Shown here piece after piece: positions 41,741 through 53,963 of a stretch of DNA of 64,000 nucleotides. The DNA comes from Hippasteria phrygiana (lineage: Eukaryota > Echinodermata > Asteroidea > Valvatida > Goniasteridae): NCBI GenBank assembly GCA_037893225.1, contig JAZGUH010000260.1:124001-188000 (forward strand), given 5' to 3'. The notes beneath the pieces were generated by a model. It had not been told where the DNA came from and ran no database searches. It was given only the letters and a program-made list of their open reading frames with translations. Each line of letters begins with the position of its first letter. Position 1 is the first letter of the stretch. A program made the position numbers and the translations under genes.

Positions 41741-41870
41741 TGAGTAATACCAGCCAGTAGAGCGGGGGATTTTTGTTATCGTGCTGGGCATTGTCGTTTT
41801 ATATTCTTACATGGTTAAGAGCTGGTAGGATGCTATATTCTTCTGTTTTAATGCAGACAAATTGGCAATA

Positions 41871-43127
41871 GTGTAGTTTAGGACACCTCTCCTATAGAGC
41901 AAACGTTTATCCACGTTTATAGTAGGACTTGCCTAACATAGCACACGTATGTTGACGTACTATTCCAGGTGTATCCGTTTGGTTTATTACACAGGCTGGT
42001 ATGCTGCACTCGCACAGTATAAGCCGTTGCCTGGATCGGGTCTTTTGTGGCTACGGCTTCGAATTTGGCCATTGACAGGCAACGGTGAAGAGCCGTAGCC
42101 ATTGATAATAATGTCTGTGAGATAGTCTTACGTGTACATCGGGATGCAACTAGGCGTGTTTCCAAAATACTGTACAAACGCTGTGACAACACGAACCATT
42201 CAAAATATCTCTTATAGGGGTTTTCTGTCAGATGTACCCCAGAAATATATGTGCACAAGAAGTTTCCCAAGACACATTCTAAAATCAGGCGTGCACATTT
42301 TTTTTAAAGAAATATTTATTGATTTCTTTGTAACATTGTCAAGTAAAGTCAGAAGTAGATAGTATCGATTCTTGTTATATTTCTATAGCGACTGGTATCG
42401 ATATGATTACAAGCTGTTGAATTATGCACTATTCAGTTAATCATTTGCTGCTACAGAATTGAAGCACAGCCTTGAACTCATGAATCTGACCAAAACAATG
42501 ATTGCACACTAATAATCACCAGAAAGGTTTCAAGTTGGTCGTTAGCTGCACTTCCATGGGATTCGCATTCTTGTAAAAACCCCGGTTTCAAAGAATCTCA
42601 TGAAAACTATGACAGCAACAGAAGAAATCAACGAATGTCACTGCTTGTAAAAAGACTACTATGTAATTCAATTACGCAACACCATTATGCCTATTCAAAC
42701 GCACATTATAAGCACCATCCATGAAAACATCAAAACAATACTACATTTTGTGTAACTCGAAATCGGGAGGCAATATTAAATTTATGTGAGATGGGGAATC
42801 GCACGATTGTAGCTGTATTTAAAGACAATGATTATACAAAAAATTAATTTTGTGCGGGAAAAAGTGAGTTTTGAAATTTTCTTTAAAAATAAAAGTAAAA
42901 AAGAAAAATGCGACCGGTCGCGGAGGGCAACACAATTATTGTTTTTGGCCTTACCTGATGGAAGTTACATTTTCATAATCCATTCTCTGATGGGTCAAGA
43001 CTGGAGAGTAGCAGGGGGAGTAAGGATTAGTCAGCTAAAATAGACTTCAAGAAACAGCAATTAGTCCAGAGTCGCATGGCTTCAACTGCAAAAGTTGGAG
43101 GTTTACTAGAGGTGTCCTAAACTGCAC
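41871..43127. mobile_element. DNA element just after the PDI stop codon
   Basis: The ends GTGTAGTTTAGGACACCTCT and, reversed, GTGCAGTTTAGGACACCTCT match at all but one base, with TA on each side. It begins 130 bp after the PDIA5-like stop codon, so the 3' UTR probably runs into it. No coding region recognised. Confidence 0.75.
42888..42893 (+). promoter_or_regulatory. Candidate poly(A) signal AATAAA for the PDIA5-like gene
   Basis: This AATAAA lies 1.15 kb after the stop codon. It falls inside the DNA element at 41871-43127, so the transcript end may be supplied by a transposon. Position inferred only; a nearby ATTAAA at about 42775 is an alternative. Confidence 0.3.
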
Positions 43128-43232
43128 TATCACCAAAAAATTATACCTCATGACTAAGCATTCCACCATGATGATTTAGCTTCATTCTTCCAGTAGTGGC
43201 CCAACACCATGTTTTAACATATCACAAGTCAA

Positions 43233-43285
43233 CAAAATAAGCTAGCCTAACATTTCGAACTCAAGCAACTTGTGTTTTTCTCCCT
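43233..43285 (-). mobile_element. Short Penelope-like terminal fragment
   Basis: AAGCTAGCCTAACATTTCGAA, reversed, is a diverged copy of the Penelope tail at 38578-38600. The T-rich DNA to about 43740 may belong to the same old insertion, but I cannot show it. Confidence 0.5.
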
Positions 43286-43800
43286 TGTAATTTGTTTCAA
43301 CGACAGTTATTACGTTTTCATTCATTGTGTTCAGGTAAAAAAGTTCATGTACTTGTTTTTTTTTCTCGTGTTATGTAAGTCGGGGGAATATCAATGGGCC
43401 TTTTTGTCATTTTTGAGTTGTTTTGGTGTATATTTGTGGAATCTTTTTCTTTTCTTTATTGACATGAACTCAATGAGAAATTTTCTTTCAATTTTAAGGT
43501 ACAAATGTGTATATTTCCTTTATATGTATTTGTTTATTTCTTGGTATTTGGGGGATTTTTGTGTGTGTTTGTCAGGCTTCTTAAATTTAGTCTTCCTGCT
43601 TTGAATAGCATTATTTAGGCTTTCAATGTTTTCAGAGTTGAGAGGATTTTTGTAAGTCTCTGCAGGCACGGGTGTTTTGGTATGTGGGCCTTCCATCCCA
43701 CAGGGTAACATACACAATGTACTCCCATTTTGGTTATTTTGTTTGGGTTAAAATGGTTTTATTTCAAAGCATTAATATTGATTTGTTTTTCCATCTTTAA

Positions 43801-44224
43801 AGTTAGTGTACAACATTTGCTTTTGCTGTAATTTTCAGAAATAAATGGATTTGGGGGTATTTTATAGTGGACTAGCAAATACTGTAACACTGACCTGTTT
43901 AAAGTTTTGTGTGCTTAGATGCTGAGAAGACAGAGGGAACTAAATTAGTTCCAGTAGTCTGATTTCCTGACCAAACTTCAGACAAAACAGAGCAATTTAT
44001 AGAGTCGGGGAATTATCAGGTCAGGGAACTGGAGTATTTCCAACGATTGTCGGCCGACAATCACTGGCAAACGATACATTTCCACTTTTCTTGAAAACGA
44101 CAGCACACCAGGTTCCATGGTTTCACAGGATGCTTGAGACTGCTATTTACTTACATTCTAGTACGGTATTTCGTAATAATTTAGTAGTTTTGTTTTTGAT
44201 GTTTGCAAATGTTGTATACTACCT
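43801..44224. mobile_element. TTAA-flanked MITE, GTGTACAACATTTGC family, full copy
   Basis: TTAA flanks both sides (43797-43800, 44225-44228). The ends AGTTAGTGTACAACATTTGC and, reversed, AGGTAGTATACAACATTTGC pair. It contains the palindrome GATTGTCGGCCGACAATC. Confidence 0.8.
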
Positions 44225-44477
44225 TTAACGATGCCACATGTACATCGTAAATGTTACATTGTAAATGTGAGGAGTTTGGGGAAACATATGTTGTTAAAAC
44301 ATCTTGATAATGTCAACAGCAATAAGTACATTACATTGTACAGTTTGTCTCCGTGGTTAGATTTATTTGGGCAAAATTGTACTTAAATATCTTACAAATA
44401 ACAAAATCCCAAATACAATGTATGTCTATTATTGCGACACAAATTTTGAATCTGACTCGAATTTTGAAATTATTTTC
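44225..44477. other. Intergenic, no feature seen
   Basis: Contains ACATGTACATCGTAAATG and GTACATTACATTGTAC runs only. Confidence 0.45.
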
Positions 44478-45185
44478 TTCTTATGTCCCGCTGTTATTGA
44501 TGGGGGGCTGGTATGCCAAGAACGGGCTGTGCAGCCAAGCATAAATGCAAACAATAGGCACCACACTGAAGAGAGTGGTTCTATTAATAATAATAACTGA
44601 CATTTAAGAACGCTCAACCATAGTAAACTATATCACAGCGCTTACAATATTATTACCACCCCTGCTCATCGGGCCCATTAATCATTCCTGAAGCCTTCTC
44701 AACTCCCTGAGGAGTATACAGCCCCGGCTGCAAGTTAAGCGCACATGGGCTAATCAAACACATCACCATCACTTCCCTCCCTCACAGGTACCCATTTACT
44801 CCTGGGTGGAAAGAAGCAACTTGTGACAAAGTGTCTTGCTCAAGGACACACGTACCATGACCCCAGCTGGTCTCGAACCCACAATCTGCAGTATCACTGA
44901 GATCTTGAGTTCAGTACACTAAGCCACAAGGCCACACAGCACTCCACTATTCGTCGCTCTTGGAGCACTCCCCTTTCGTGTAATTGGAAGCTTTGTTTGA
45001 ACATGGAGGAAGGAACCTTCTTCCATGGTTTGAAAAAGCTCCATCTGTTCATCACACTCCCATTCAAGAACAATATTGAAACATGATTGGATTGAGTATG
45101 CGCAGGAATGCGCATATAGATGACAACCGGCTAGGTGGTGTTTTTCCAACCGCGGTTATGGCTGTCGTCCGTTTTCAAGAGCTAA
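44478..45185 (+). repeat. Same dispersed repeat, copy 3, split by a SINE
   Basis: The left part (44478-44584) and right part (44946-45185) match the two ends of copy 2. The family A SINE at 44585-44945 lies between them. Confidence 0.72.
44585..44945 (-). mobile_element. tRNA-derived SINE (family A) nested in another repeat
   Basis: A full-length minus copy runs from AATAATAATAA to CTAAGCCACAAGGCCAC. It interrupts the dispersed repeat at 44478-45185, which resumes right after it. Confidence 0.8.
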
Positions 45186-45449
45186 CTTGTGGTACATACA
45201 TATGTCAGCACGAATACATCCGCAAAGTAATGACGTCACACTGTTTATCACGTTTGCCAAGCGGATGGGGACATTCAGAAAGATTACGAAGTCGTAGTGT
45301 TTCTCCGATGAAATGTACATTGTACTTATGTCAAGGATTATTTCGTCTTCTGTTAGGGACCTGAAGGAAATCATTGTTGTTTCCTTATGAGTTTGAAAAA
45401 CGAAGTCTTGGTGTTTGTCGGGGAAAAAAGGCTAAATTAAATGCATGCC

Positions 45450-45672
45450 GTGATACTATACCCAGCACGATATGGGGCAGAGGGGTGTACCCCCTTTTGT
45501 CCATATACCCTATACACTCTCCAGACTATTGTTACCTAACACACCCACCCCCCCCCCCCCCCCCCCCCCTAGAGATTAGAAAAGAATTCCTGAGATTCCA
45601 GGAACACATGACCAACACAAAAGAGGGGGGGGGGTTCCCTCTGCCCCATATCGTGCATCATATGCGTGATAC
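45450..45672. repeat. Foldback with GCACGATATGGGGCAGAGGG arms
   Basis: The block at 45466-45485 is inverted at 45637-45656. A C-run (45548-45569) and a G-run (45625-45634) lie between, themselves complementary. Confidence 0.8.
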
Positions 45673-46028
45673 TGTTCCGTCTCTACTTGATTCACGAATG
45701 TAACGAGGTAACACAGTATGACGTCATAGGTCTCAAGCAAATTGTATAACCTTTTCCCTACAATTAATTTCCTTGGTTATAGTTAATTCGGTTATTTCAA
45801 GTGAAATTTTTTTTTCGGCATACAATTATTTGTACAAAATGAATAACAGTATGTACCACATTAAGTATTTTCCTTGACCAAAAATAAAACCCGCATCAAA
45901 TACTGTTTTCTTGTGAAGAAAATCCTGAAATAATCACCAAATTAGGGAGGAAAAAATGTCAGTCTCAAAAAGCAAGTTATTTATTTGTGCAGTAGGAATT
46001 AGCAAAGCCAAGTCTGAGTAAGTTCCTT

Positions 46029-47302
46029 AGGCCAAGTAAAAAAACCCACCTTGATCGTCCCCGCCCGCATCCTTTTTTGAAGCTGCATCATTTTTAAATA
46101 TTTGTCCCCCCTCCCCCCTCCAAAAAATATATATTTCATGTATTTTGATCAATTTAACCCATTTTGTTAAGAAGGTATTTGAGTTTTTCAATACCCGAAA
46201 CAAAACAAGTTAAATATAGACCGTGTAAGTCTCGTGCATGAAGGTCACGATTGAACTTCCGGGCACCTCCGAGCCGCCGGATATATGACTTTTTCGTGTG
46301 GTTGATTTTGTTTTCTGTAATACTTTGTTTTAACGAAGATCTGAACCATGAAACGGCCATAAATATGGATGATAAATTCAAAATTAATTTTACAATATAT
46401 GAAAACATGCATGGATGTCTAAATTATTAAAGAAAAGTAGGAACAAATGTTTGACTTGAGCGTCAGGTTGCAACGTGATTGGCTCATTGTTGGGAAGAGA
46501 AAGGCCGGCCCCCAAAACCCCTGTACTGCATGCGCACGCTGCGGACGTGAGTAAACGTACAAACATATGCGACGACCGCCTAAAGCCGCCTTTCCATATG
46601 CGCGTTTTTAGTCCGTTTAGAGTGATAAACAGCGGCACACGCGTGCAAAATCATAGCGGGTTACCAACGAAATCACAGAAAAGTTCTCGTTTTGAAGTCA
46701 ATGCAAAATTTAGGTTATTTTTCACGGCATTGTGGTTTAAGATGTTTTGTATGCTCCAACTTTTGTGCAAACAAAAGTTTCCATCTTCTTTTTGATTGGA
46801 TGAAAAATTGCAGAATGCGGATTCGGTTACCACGTCCTTAATTAATAGACTTGTGTGCAATTATCTGCTTTGTTGATCTTCCGAAACTAAATCGTGAATC
46901 ACGGTGTGCGCATGTGCAGTTGGAACTCCGAAGTGGCATATTCGAGGTGCCCGGAAGTTCGGTTTCTCGTAAACTCTCGTACGTTCTCGGGGTCAACTTA
47001 CACGCTCTATTCTCTGCCATCAATCTTTTGGACTATTCCCTGAATGGCGATCATTATTATTTTTCTGAAGTGAAAATGCAGTTGAAAAGAACATACATAA
47101 ACAATTGGGCAAATACATAGAACACTGTTTAACATAGATATTTGGACTCTATAGCTAATAACAAGCTGGTGGTCATTTTTAAATAAGTGCTGTCAAGGCC
47201 ATCTTGGGAAATACATAAATAAAAAAGCCCTCATCCTCCTTTTTTTTTTGAAAAAAAAAACACCGGACGATCAACGTGTATTTTTTGTACTTGGCCTTAC
47301 AG
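46029..47302. mobile_element. 1.27 kb foldback element of the GGCCAAGTA family
   Basis: TTAGGCCAAGTAAAAAAACC pairs with the reversed right end AAGGCCAAGTACAAAAAATA. Further in, CTTGATCGTCC pairs with GGACGATCAACG and GAACTTCCGGGCACCTC with GAGGTGCCCGGAAGTTC. The arms are therefore about 270 bp long but diverged. Confidence 0.68.
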
Positions 47303-47319
47303 TTCCATTGTGTCAAGAA

Positions 47320-47547
47320 CAGCGGCGTAGCCAGGGATATTTCCATTGGGGGCGACTGGGGGGGGGGGGGGGTGGGTGGGGTGGGGCTGGATGTTACATT
47401 GGGGGGGGGGGGTGCTCACAGTATTTTTCATAAAAATATGTTCACGGTTTGCGAAATTTTCGGTGGGGGTGGGGGTGGAGAGACGAGTTTTGTTATTGGG
47501 GCGTGCCCCCCCCCCCCCCCCCCCACCCCCCTCTGGCTACGCCGCTG
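47320..47547. mobile_element. hAT-like MITE with CAGCGGCGTAGCCAG ends
   Basis: The ends CAGCGGCGTAGCCAG and CTGGCTACGCCGCTG are exact inverse copies. Flanks GTCAAGAA and GTCAAGTA match at 7 of 8 bases, consistent with an aged 8-bp duplication. The interior is long G and C runs. Confidence 0.82.
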
Positions 47548-48184
47548 GTCAAGTAACGGATAAGTTAATTATACCAATAAATTTTTGTATTTTGACGGTA
47601 ACATTAAACTTGACCATTTTCACTTAAACATCCAACCGCCTTGTCTTGTCATTTGATTCAGCGACAGTACATGTACTTTAAATGATATCGTTTCCTTTGA
47701 TCGGCATTCCTATGGTTATTCCTAGATCAACCAAAAGCCACTAAAACGTGCCAAAATGTATAATATATAGTTTCGCCCAAACAAATGTTTAAACAAGGGA
47801 ATAAATATGTGCGCATGATGTGGCGCAGAACGCATAGTGCCAGTAGAGCGTGAATTTTAGTCACTATGAAATGGTAAGCACTTATTCAGGACCACCAAAA
47901 TGACATCGTCGCGCCTTGTGCCTATTCAATAAAGCCTTGTACCTATTCAATAAGGCCTTCTGCACTTTCATTAATACATGACGATGTCGTTTTGGTTGTT
48001 CTGGAACAGTGCCTTCCCTATGAAATACGGTATAATAGTATTGCACATGCCTAAGTGATCAATGATATCGATAATTCGGAGAGCGGCCTGTCACGTGAGA
48101 AAGGTTAAACAATTACAATGTATAGGGAAAAGGAGTCCGATTTTCATGGAAGTCGAATGTTCATAATGACACCGGTTAAGTGTG

Positions 48185-48440
48185 AATTTATGGACTCCAA
48201 ACACAGACTCATCGGTAGTATTGTGCTTGCGTAATTCGGAGATTGACTGGTCGCGGGAGTCGAGTGTTCATTTCAACCAATAAAAAGGACCAGATTTCAC
48301 AGGAGTATAAATTTCATGTGACACCGGAAAGTGTTTAAACCGGTTGGTGTTTTATCGGTGTAAAACCACCCATATGATGGGCTCTTGAACAATATTAACG
48401 GGTAAACTGAATTTAAGACCTAATAGGTATTTATGAATGA
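48185..48440 (+). repeat. Dispersed repeat, second copy of 2940-3300
   Basis: The same block order as at 2940-3300, diverged. 47870-48170 before it is a reversed copy of the repeat at 4500-4690 and 51415-51600. Confidence 0.65.
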
Positions 48441-49084
48441 TTTAATTGTTTGACAAACTCTCCCGGTTGTTTTTCCCTTGTTTTGTATCTCTGGAATTCT
48501 TTGCCTGCTTCAAGAGGAATCTTAATTCCCATAGGCCTACCTCTTGCACCTTTGATTATTTTTGTTTTCCTTTGTAGCTCCGTACCCCAAGCGGCTTTTA
48601 GCCTTGTTTGGTGCAAAATTGCATACAAAAGTAATTTCTAGAAATTGGACACTCGCATAGGGAAACCTTCCGCCAAAAACTGAAAATAGGAAGACGTTAT
48701 GAGGCTCGCTGGTGGGCTCGAAACCCATCAGGATGTAGGCCCACAATCTCTGGCAACACTTGCTTTCCTCAGTCTTACAATCCATCACATTTAAAGGCCG
48801 CACATTTATCTTTTAAATAAATAAAAAAAACATTGGCATACGTTGTGCCATGATCAGATGAGCGGAAGACTACCGTAGTGGTCTTTCGAGAGATACATCG
48901 GCAGCGCAGAAACGTGACTCCGTTTTGTTACTTGACAACTGACGACTCGCTTGCAAAGATCAGCGTGGCCATTCATCAAATTTGAAATTCCCAAGATTCA
49001 TCCAGTAAAATTCCTAAGAATTCCCAAGGCAATGGAAAACACTGTACAATTGCATTTAGTCAGAGCGCTGGACTAGCACTTTGC

Positions 49085-49490
49085 GCATGTGCAATCCATA
49101 TTTTTACCATCACAATTCCCAAGATCTTGGGGAATATACCAAAGAGTGGCCACACTGGCAAAAATGACTTCAGCGTTTGTTTCACACGAATCCGGATCAC
49201 GATTAGCGATCGTTGGTTTACACTCCGGATTCTGCCTAGGGGATGGAGCGAACCAGCGGCTGGACCACTGATCGCGATCCGGATTCGTGTGAAACAAACA
49301 GGCCCACAACAACCTACAAATGTAGTTCGGTATTTCAACTGCGCATGTGCATAATGACATTAAATTGTTATCCCGAATGCATAACCCGCGTGACCTAACG
49401 CGCGCGTATGAACGCACAAGGTGGTCGCTCAATGCGCGCGTGTTAAAAAGGACAGTTCGGTATCTCAAAGGTCAAAGGTTATTCGGGAAC
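49085..49490. repeat. Left arm of a large inverted duplication
   Basis: It contains GTTTGTTTCACACGAATCCGG and its inverse copy, GCGCATGTGCATAATGACATT and CGCGTGACCTAACGCGCGCG. The same blocks appear reversed at 50130-50470. Confidence 0.75.
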
Positions 49491-49513
49491 AAAATTCTCA
49501 CGCGCCATGTTAA

Positions 49514-50111
49514 AGGGACACATTGCCTTCAAATGTCATGAAATTTTGCTGTTTGAAAATGTTCCTTATCTTTTATAAGAGTTGTTCATGCAGAAAAACA
49601 CGTATAATGTGTTGTAATTAGTGAGTAGTGATTACAAAACAAAAAATTTGCCTCTGACCCCTGACATCTGACACGCGAAACATTGACTTATTTCCAGTAG
49701 TAAATACCACCGTCTAAATAATGCGCAAAATACACTGTAAGAGTCTTTAGGCTGGCGCCGCAGCCAGTGGCCTTGTAAATCAGATGATCGCTATAGGTAC
49801 CATTCTCTACCTCGCGACACATATCGCCATGTGCTGCGCGCCGTGCCACAGTAATCAAAATGGATCAACAGAACGTACTTTAACCAGCTGCGACTGGAAA
49901 TACGACTGGTAAACACGGTCTGCCATTTTGTGGAGTCAACAATTTGGTTCTACAAAATGGCGGACTGTTATTTGTCACGAAATTAAACAAAAACCACGCA
50001 ATTTGAAGGGATAGTTATGTGAATCTTTATATTCTACTTTAAAAAAAGCTTCCCAACATATCCATTTAAGTTTTATAGCCCAAATCGCAAAATCCAAAGC
50101 AATGTGTCCCT
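49514..50111. mobile_element. TTAA-flanked element with AGGGACACATTGC ends
   Basis: TTAA|AGGGACACATTGCCTT at the left is mirrored by AAAGCAATGTGTCCCT|TTAA at the right. It sits between the two arms of the inverted duplication at 49085-50470. CTACAAAATGGCGGAC and TCTGCCATTTTGTGGA form an inner hairpin. Confidence 0.78.
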
Positions 50112-50129
50112 TTAAGCGAACGCCCATTT

Positions 50130-50470
50130 TGATTAAATTTAACACGTGCGCGTTGTGCGACCACCTTTCGCGTTCACACGCGCGCGTTAGGTCACGCGGG
50201 TCATTCGGGATAAAATGTCATTGTGCACATGCACAGTTGAAATACCGAATTGGCATGGGGCATGTTTGTTTCACACGAATTCGGATCGCGATCAGTGATC
50301 CCAGCCGCTGGTTTGCTCCATCCATTAGGTGGAATCTGGTGTGTGAACCAACGTACAGATCACTGATCGCGATCTGGATTCGTGTGAGAATGGGCGTTCG
50401 CCTAAAATGGCGTGACATTACGTCCGCAATTTTATCCGAAATAACCTTTGAGATACCGAACTGGCTTATT
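50130..50470. repeat. Right arm of the inverted duplication
   Basis: CGCGCGCGTTAGGTCACGCG, TGTGCACATGCACAGTTGAA and TTTGTTTCACACGAATTCGG are reversed copies of left-arm blocks. Divergence is visible, so this is old. Confidence 0.75.
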
Positions 50471-51034
50471 GAACAGACTATTAATCACACGTCATTACGT
50501 CGTAGGTCGCAAGCAAATTGTATACCGCTTCTGTGTTTTGTTGGTCCAACATTTTGTTTGCCATGGAACATGTAGTTGATTTGAGAAAAACATATATAGG
50601 ACACACACACAGGGGGAAACCCTCCGTCAAAAACTTAGCCTTGAATTAAGGCTGTGCGTGCTGTTTCAGCTGCAGCCTTAGTCTTGGTTCCAAGACGTTA
50701 CTATTGTACTTTTCTACTTTCGCAGTTGCAATGCACAAGCAGCGCGATTCCAAGACGTTTGTACTTTTGTACTATCGCAGTTGCAATACAGGCAGGGCGA
50801 TCTGGTAGTTGCAAAGGCCGACAGCGCGATCATATTTTGGATCTGTAGTAAAACGTCTTGGATAAGTTGGCATTTCGGGGGCGCGACCAGACTTTGGTAA
50901 CGCAGTATTCATATGACGTGATGATGATGGACGGTTATGCAAATACGTGCAGACCTGAGGGTTGTGCATTACGCAACATGTACACTTGTCACGTCGCGTC
51001 GCGTCGCGTGGCGATCGACTAGACACAGGAAATC

Positions 51035-51169
51035 ATGGCTGCCTCGGAGTTGAGCATTCGCGGCATCGCTTTAGCTATAAGGCGTTTGCTTGTGACCGCG
51101 TTGGTGTTAATTCTTTTAAAGATCACCAGTCAGATGCCCTTGATAATTTTCTACGTGGTACGGGAATAG
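51035..51169 (+). CDS. Possible 44-aa hydrophobic ORF or first exon
   Basis: ATG in the context AAATCATGG starts 44 codons with a basic stretch (AIRRLL) followed by hydrophobic residues (VTALVLILL) and a second short hydrophobic end. The DNA before it is GC-rich with CGTCGCGTCGCG repeats, as in a promoter. I recognise no family and see no convincing splice donor, so it may be chance. Confidence 0.18.
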   Translation: MAASELSIRGIALAIRRLLVTALVLILLKITSQMPLIIFYVVRE

Positions 51170-51214
51170 ATACGGGACTAGTTTGATTTTCCAGGCCGCC
51201 CCTCTCTCATGCAA

Positions 51215-51345
51215 GTTTGGCAAACACCGGCTGCGGCGCGACTGTGGAGCCAGCTGCATTTTGTAAACTACGCATGCGTGAGGCCAGAACGCACACGAGG
51301 CTGGGATTCGAGAAGGCACAACGTTTCTGGCGTGCGGGCGCCGAA
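51215..51345 (+). repeat. Dispersed repeat, inverse of 34870-35060
   Basis: TGTGGAGCCAGCTGCATTTTG and AAACTACGCATGCGTGAGGC identify it. Confidence 0.65.
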
Positions 51346-51414
51346 ATAAAAATACAAGGGTTCTGGGCCCAAGACTTCTGCAGCCTGCGCGTACCGGTAC
51401 CCGCCCTGCAGGTG

Positions 51415-51600
51415 TCATGAATATCCGACTCCCATGAAATTTGGGCTTCTCTTAATTTTCATTGGTTTAACCCTCTCACGTGACCAGCAACTCTCCCAAT
51501 TATCGATATTATCGATCAATTGACATGAGTAATTCTGCCGTATTTCATGGTGACTAAATTTATGATTTCACGCTACACCGGCCGCGCCAGCACATGCAGC
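51415..51600 (+). repeat. Dispersed repeat, second copy of 4500-4690
   Basis: GAATATCCGACTCCCATGAA, CTCTCACGTGACCAGCAAC and TTCACGCTACACCGGCC match. Confidence 0.65.
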
Positions 51601-52650
51601 TAGCTCCACATAATAACGTATACAGCGAACGCCGTTCCGTGGCACGCACGCGTCCGCAGTGCTTGTGTACACGCACCGCCCACGTACCATCCGTGAGCAC
51701 AGCCTTGATGATGCTGTTACTTCCGGGTTTGACCGTTATGTCAGCTAATTTCAATCGCGCGCGATCTGATTGGTCCTAAATTGACACGTCATGTTGAATA
51801 ATTCATGTCATACGCGCTTGGAAAAACATGGCATCATCGCGTTGGGTCATAAAGGTCAACGGTTCAACTCCACTAAATACGGCGCTCATTGTAACCAACA
51901 CAAAATCAGACAGAAAGAGCGCCCTCTGGTGACGCTCAGGAGTAAGGTGGCAATTTCATTTCATTTCATTTATTATTTCTCAGGGCAAACATAAAAAGGT
52001 ACAGTACACAGATGAAAAAATGACATAAAACAAAACATGACATGGTAACACCCCTGAAGGATTGCCAAATGTGAACTAAATCACAATCGAGTGGCTCTCC
52101 AAATGTAGCTCTCCAAATGTGGCTCTCCAAATGTAGCAATGTGTTTTCACTGGAAATTATTAAAAGATGTAGACTCCTAGACTAATTTTCTTTTCAAATT
52201 TATGAGAGTTGACGGAATGGTTTTTTATACTCCCCTCCCTCCAAACCACCCCTAAAATGATGGCCCATCTGGGCCCAGGTCTAAATGTAGCCCCCGCCTC
52301 TATGCCAAATAGACCCACACATCGGTCTTTTTTTGTGAACGGAACCCACGAGTTGGAAGCCACGGGTCACAAATGCTTGATTTCCACAAATATTTCTACA
52401 ATTCCATTTATAGGCCACAGGGACATCTTATTCAAAATATTACCGAGGGATCACAAAATATTAATGAGCTTGCGCGCAGTGATTTTCAGAGATTTAGTGG
52501 TGTGCACCCTAACCGTAAAACAATTCCAGGTAGCTGATTGGAATTTGTAAATGCATAATTCAGATCAGCTGCTTAAACCAAGGCTGCGATTGGCCATTGG
52601 GAAACACACGTTATTCATACTGGAAAATGTACATATCACTCACCCCCGAC

Positions 52651-52684
<34 letters not shown>

Positions 52685-53444
52685 ACCTCCCACCTCCCAA
52701 TTCGCTGTGCTCCCGGCTGGAGACTCTTGCGTGTGGGTACCGGTACGGTGGTGCGTGTACAGCGTATGTACATGACCATGCATTGCGGCAGATCGTGCGT
52801 GTAACTGATCGGCGTTCGCCGTGATCTAGCCTGAGCTGGCCCCGCCAGCTCAGGCCAGGCGCTGGGCCGGCCGGGCCGGGCTACCGCAGGCTGATGAGAC
52901 AGCACGCACAGCCTAGCCTTGCATTCAAGGCTATCAAAAACTGGACATCTGACAACTGTCGACTGATTGGCAAAAATAACAAGTAAACATATTAATAACC
53001 TGTTGCATTCCAATGCTGTTTTCGTTTTTGTCTCTCCGCGAAAAAAAACAACTTCGGTTTTGTTATAGGAATTGAGTTTGGTGTTTGTTGAATGAACGTA
53101 ACAATGGGCGAAGGCCATGCACTGTGGATGATGATGATATTCGTATAAACTATATAAGCGCTGCTGCAATCGATATTAAAGAGAATGTGTCATGAAAGCC
53201 ATGAACAAATACATCTTGTTAATTGTATGCTTGTGCATTTCTTTTCTATTTTATGCTAATGAAATGGCATAATATATTGCAATCACTGTGAAAACAAGCA
53301 ATCTGTTGGCCATGTTATAGACGTATATAGCCTATAAATGTTAGCGTGTAAAACGTCACTTTCAGAACGAACGGTGTCATTGTATTTAAAGTGAACTAGG
53401 CCTATTTTTATCTGATAATTACATTTTTTATTTTTTATTATTTC
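51601..53444. other. Intergenic stretch, mostly unexplained
   Basis: It holds the 33-C run and, at 52833-52860, a hairpin GCCTGAGCTGG/CCAGCTCAGGC in a GC-rich patch. AATGTAGCTCTCCA repeats three times at 52093-52136. No gene is recognised on either strand. Confidence 0.45.
52652..52684. repeat. Homopolymer of 33 C
   Basis: Follows TCACCCCCGACT. The exact length is doubtful for the usual reasons of homopolymer calling. Confidence 0.88.
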
Positions 53445-53585
53445 TGGTTATGAAACCAAAGATTCCCCCAAAAGTGCATGAAGCACTGTAGCTTGAAGAA
53501 ACACGTGAAGCAGAAAACCCAGGAATAGCATTCTGGGGAAAAATAACACACCACGGAATCAGGCAAAACCCAATCCACATGTCAG
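53445..53585 (-). mobile_element. SINE (family C), body only
   Basis: Plus-strand GAAACCAAAGATTCCCCCAA, CACCACGGAATCAGGC and CAATCCACATGTCAGCCCTG match 32645-32810. The tRNA-like head is missing. Confidence 0.6.
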
Positions 53586-53633
53586 CCCTGTTTTGTGCGC
53601 ATTGATTCTGGGAAAACAAAGAAAACAAATGAT

Positions 53634-53908
53634 GTTCTTGTAGTCTGGTTCCCTGACCCTACATTAGACAAAACAGAGCATTGTATAGACGTCGGGGAAA
53701 TATTAGGCCAGGGAACTAGACTATTTCCAACGATGGTCGGCCGACCATTGCTGGAAATTATACAAAAATATTCTTGAAAATGACTGCACACCAGGTGCCA
53801 TGATTTCACAGGATGCTTGAGACTATTATTTACTTACAGTCAAAGAAGGTATTTCATAATAATTCAGTAGTTTTGTTTTTTGATATTTGCAAATGTTGTA
53901 TATTACCT
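53634..53908. mobile_element. MITE of the ACAACATTTGC family, left-truncated
   Basis: GTAGTCTGGTTCCCTGACC, ATGGTCGGCCGACCAT and the right end AATGTTGTATATTACCT followed by TTAA match the family. Confidence 0.65.
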
Positions 53909-53963
53909 TTAACCTTCCCCATATACTGCATGACCACAACTTGGTGGCCTATCTGCTGACATG

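Noticed and set aside
43272..43604. 110-aa Phe/Leu-rich ORF as a membrane protein
   Set aside because: The hydrophobicity follows from T-rich sequence; there is no recognisable family, and the region may be old Penelope tail DNA.
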